Shown: in pieces, positions 62,820 through 64,000 of the stretch
Layout: each line of letters begins with the position of its first letter
Numbering within the stretch: position 1 is the first letter of the stretch
Assembly: GCF_014192375.1 (NCBI RefSeq)
Contig: NZ_JACHXV010000001.1
Coordinates: 186,001-250,000, forward strand
Length of the DNA stretch: 64,000 bases
Reading direction: 5' to 3'
From: Endobacter medicaginis
Lineage (GTDB): Bacteria; Pseudomonadota; Alphaproteobacteria; Acetobacterales; Acetobacteraceae
Translations under genes and position numbers: made by a program
The notes under the pieces: generated by a model
Seen by the model: only the letters and a program-made list of their open reading frames with translations
What the model was told of the DNA's origin: nothing
Databases searched by the model: none

Positions 62820-62863
62820 CCAGGAGGCCGAGCCTCCTGGCGGGGTCCGGGGCAGCGCCCCGG
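62820..62863. repeat. Hairpin array 3 between fabD and fabG
   Basis: CCAGGAGGC/GCCTCCTGG (62820-62840, loop CGA) and CCGGGGC/GCCCCGG (62847-62863, loop AGC) repeat the arm style of arrays 1 and 2, joined by CGGGGT. Here it lies within an operon, 11 bases after fabD and 14 before fabG. Confidence 0.8.
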
Positions 62864-62877
62864 GAAAGGAAACGTCC

Positions 62878-63615
62878 ATGTTCGATCTGACCGGCAAGGT
62901 CGCCCTCGTCACCGGCGCCTCCGGCGGCATCGGTGCCGCCATCGCCACCGCCCTGCACGCGCAGGGCGCCGCCGTGGTGCTGTCCGGCACCCGCCGCGAT
63001 GCGCTGGACGCACTGGCCGCGACGCTTGGCGAGCGCGCCCATGTCTGCCCGGCCGACCTGTCCGACCCGGCCGCCCCCGATGCGCTGGTGGCCGCCGCCG
63101 AGTCGGCGGCCGGCCCGATCGACATCCTGGTCAACAATGCCGGGCTGACCCGTGACGGCCTTGCGCTGCGGATGAAGGACGAGGACTGGGCGCGCGTGCT
63201 GGAGGTCGATCTGGCAGCGCCGTTCCGTCTGTCGCGCTCGGTGCTCAAGGGCATGCTGCGGCGGCGGTCGGGGCGGATCGTGTCGATCGCCTCGGTGGTG
63301 GGGGTCACCGGCAATGCCGGTCAGGCGAATTATTCCGCGGCCAAGGCCGGGCTGATCGGGATGAGCAAGTCGCTCGGCCAGGAGGTCGGCTCGCGCGGCA
63401 TCACCGTCAATGTGGTGGCCCCCGGCTTCATCACCACGGCGATGACCGACGTGCTGCCCGACGCGCAGAAGGAAGCGCTGACGAAATCCATTCCGCTCGG
63501 CCGGATCGGCGCGCCGGAGGATGTCGCTGCGGCTGTGGTCTATCTCGCCTCGGACGAGGCGGCGTGGGTCACGGGGGTGACGCTGCACGTCAATGGCGGC
63601 ATGGCGATGATTTGA
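62878..63615 (+). CDS. fabG: 3-oxoacyl-ACP reductase
   Basis: 245 residues. Short-chain dehydrogenase that reduces 3-oxoacyl-ACP with NADPH in fatty acid elongation. The nucleotide motif TGASGGIG (12-19), the NNAG motif ([17 protein letters not shown]), and the catalytic Ser-Tyr-Lys set (SIASVVG, YSAAKAG) are clear. AAGGA precedes the ATG. It ends with the usual [15 protein letters not shown]. Confidence 0.97.
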   Translation: MFDLTGKVALVTGASGGIGAAIATALHAQGAAVVLSGTRRDALDALAATLGERAHVCPADLSDPAAPDALVAAAESAAGPIDILVNNAGLTRDGLALRMKDEDWARVLEVDLAAPFRLSRSVLKGMLRRRSGRIVSIASVVGVTGNAGQANYSAAKAGLIGMSKSLGQEVGSRGITVNVVAPGFITTAMTDVLPDAQKEALTKSIPLGRIGAPEDVAAAVVYLASDEAAWVTGVTLHVNGGMAMI

Positions 63616-63806
63616 GGCCCGTTGCAACAAGGCCGCACTCTTGTAGGGTGCGCTGCGATCACCTTGGCGGCGTTGCGGGAACCGTGCTAAGCGCCCGCCA
63701 CTTCGTGAAGGACCGTTGTTTGGGTCCAGCCTGCGCCTCTCAACCGGCCAGGACGGGTATCAGAGTTCGAAACGCCGGCAGACACGGCAGACAGGAAGCA
63801 GATCAG

Positions 63807-64000
63807 ATGAGCGAGATCGCCGACAAGGTTAAGAAGATCGTCGTGGAGCACCTCGGCGTCGAGGAAAGCAAGGTCACCCCGGAAGCCTCGTTCATCGACG
63901 ATCTGGGCGCCGACAGCCTCGACACCGTCGAGCTGGTGATGGCCTTCGAGGAAGCCTTCGGCGTCGAGATCCCGGAGGATGCCGCCGAGAAGATCAGCAC
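63807..64000 (+). CDS. acpP: Acyl carrier protein, 5' part
   Basis: Carries the growing acyl chain on a 4'-phosphopantetheine group. The first 64 residues are in the window: [20 protein letters not shown], then the DSL motif with Ser37 ([15 protein letters not shown]) and the acidic helix [24 protein letters not shown] lies about 11 bases before the ATG. The end runs off the right edge; the family is about 78-80 residues. About 190 bases separate it from fabG, which leaves room for its own promoter. Confidence 0.97.
   Translation, partial: MSEIADKVKKIVVEHLGVEESKVTPEASFIDDLGADSLDTVELVMAFEEAFGVEIPEDAAEKIS

Noticed and set aside
60457-63630. Long minus-strand open frame of about 1,057 codons
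   Set aside because: It lies opposite the FAD monooxygenase, fabD and fabG, all of which have clear motifs; the His/Arg/Gln/Gly-rich translation is what a GC-rich antisense frame gives.
63616-63806. Possible tRNA or small RNA between fabG and acpP
   Set aside because: No cloverleaf or strong hairpin; only a weak 6-bp stem was seen.

Overview
The window is very GC-rich DNA from an alphaproteobacterium. The gene set (quinone-linked D-lactate dehydrogenase, class II GshA, cydABX with cydDC, an FNR-type regulator, MntH/MntR, FeS-type photolyase, fabD-fabG-acpP) and GC-rich hairpin arrays between genes suggest Rhodospirillales, most likely Acetobacteraceae. This placement is inference from gene content. 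I saw no rRNA, tRNA, insertion sequence, prophage or CRISPR array.

Layout. 1-3.0 kb (minus): the start of dld and a membrane GGDEF-EAL protein. 3.4-8.9 kb (minus): a small exported protein, then a tightly packed antiporter - secreted lipase - penicillin/AHL-acylase-type hydrolase run. 9-13.4 kb (plus): FeS photolyase, mannitol/fructuronate-type dehydrogenase, HAD phosphatase. 13.6-18 kb: ubiA, rsmE, gshA and an LprI-like secreted protein around hairpin array 1. 18-26.7 kb is an oxygen-response block: an FNR-type regulator, a 2OG-Fe(II) dioxygenase, ompW, cydABX and divergent cydDC, with a perfect FNR box between cydA and cydD and a near-perfect one before ompW. 26.7-28.1 kb: a DUF3597-like protein and a Gly/Pro-rich lipoprotein. 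28.2-30.6 kb: queE-queC-queD-queF, every junction overlapping by 4 bases. 30.7-32.9 kb: hairpin array 2, bioB and a MYG1 homologue. 32.9-35.5 kb: an exported flavin amine oxidase - cytochrome c - RidA operon. 35.9-40.5 kb: a ferritin-like protein, mntR, a capsule-type glycan protein and mntH behind a perfect palindrome. 40.6-47.2 kb: a TonB receptor, two MFS carriers and a cytoplasmic substrate-binding-like protein. 47.3-53.5 kb: two convergent genes that both carry a possible cysteine-hydrolase domain (an HdeD-like membrane fusion and a 1,627-residue RTX-type secreted protein). 53.7-58 kb: a two-component system, exported proteins and a pepsin-like DUF3443 protein. 58.3-64 kb: a methyltransferase, an AraC regulator divergent from an FAD monooxygenase, and fabD-fabG-acpP with hairpin array 3 inside the operon.

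The parts most worth a second look are the exported amine-oxidation module (33-35.5 kb), the pair of cysteine-hydrolase-like proteins (47-53.5 kb), the hairpin arrays, and the FNR-centred cyd/ompW block with a 13-bp inverted repeat in the ompW leader. All assignments come from reading the translated sequence; no database search was run.
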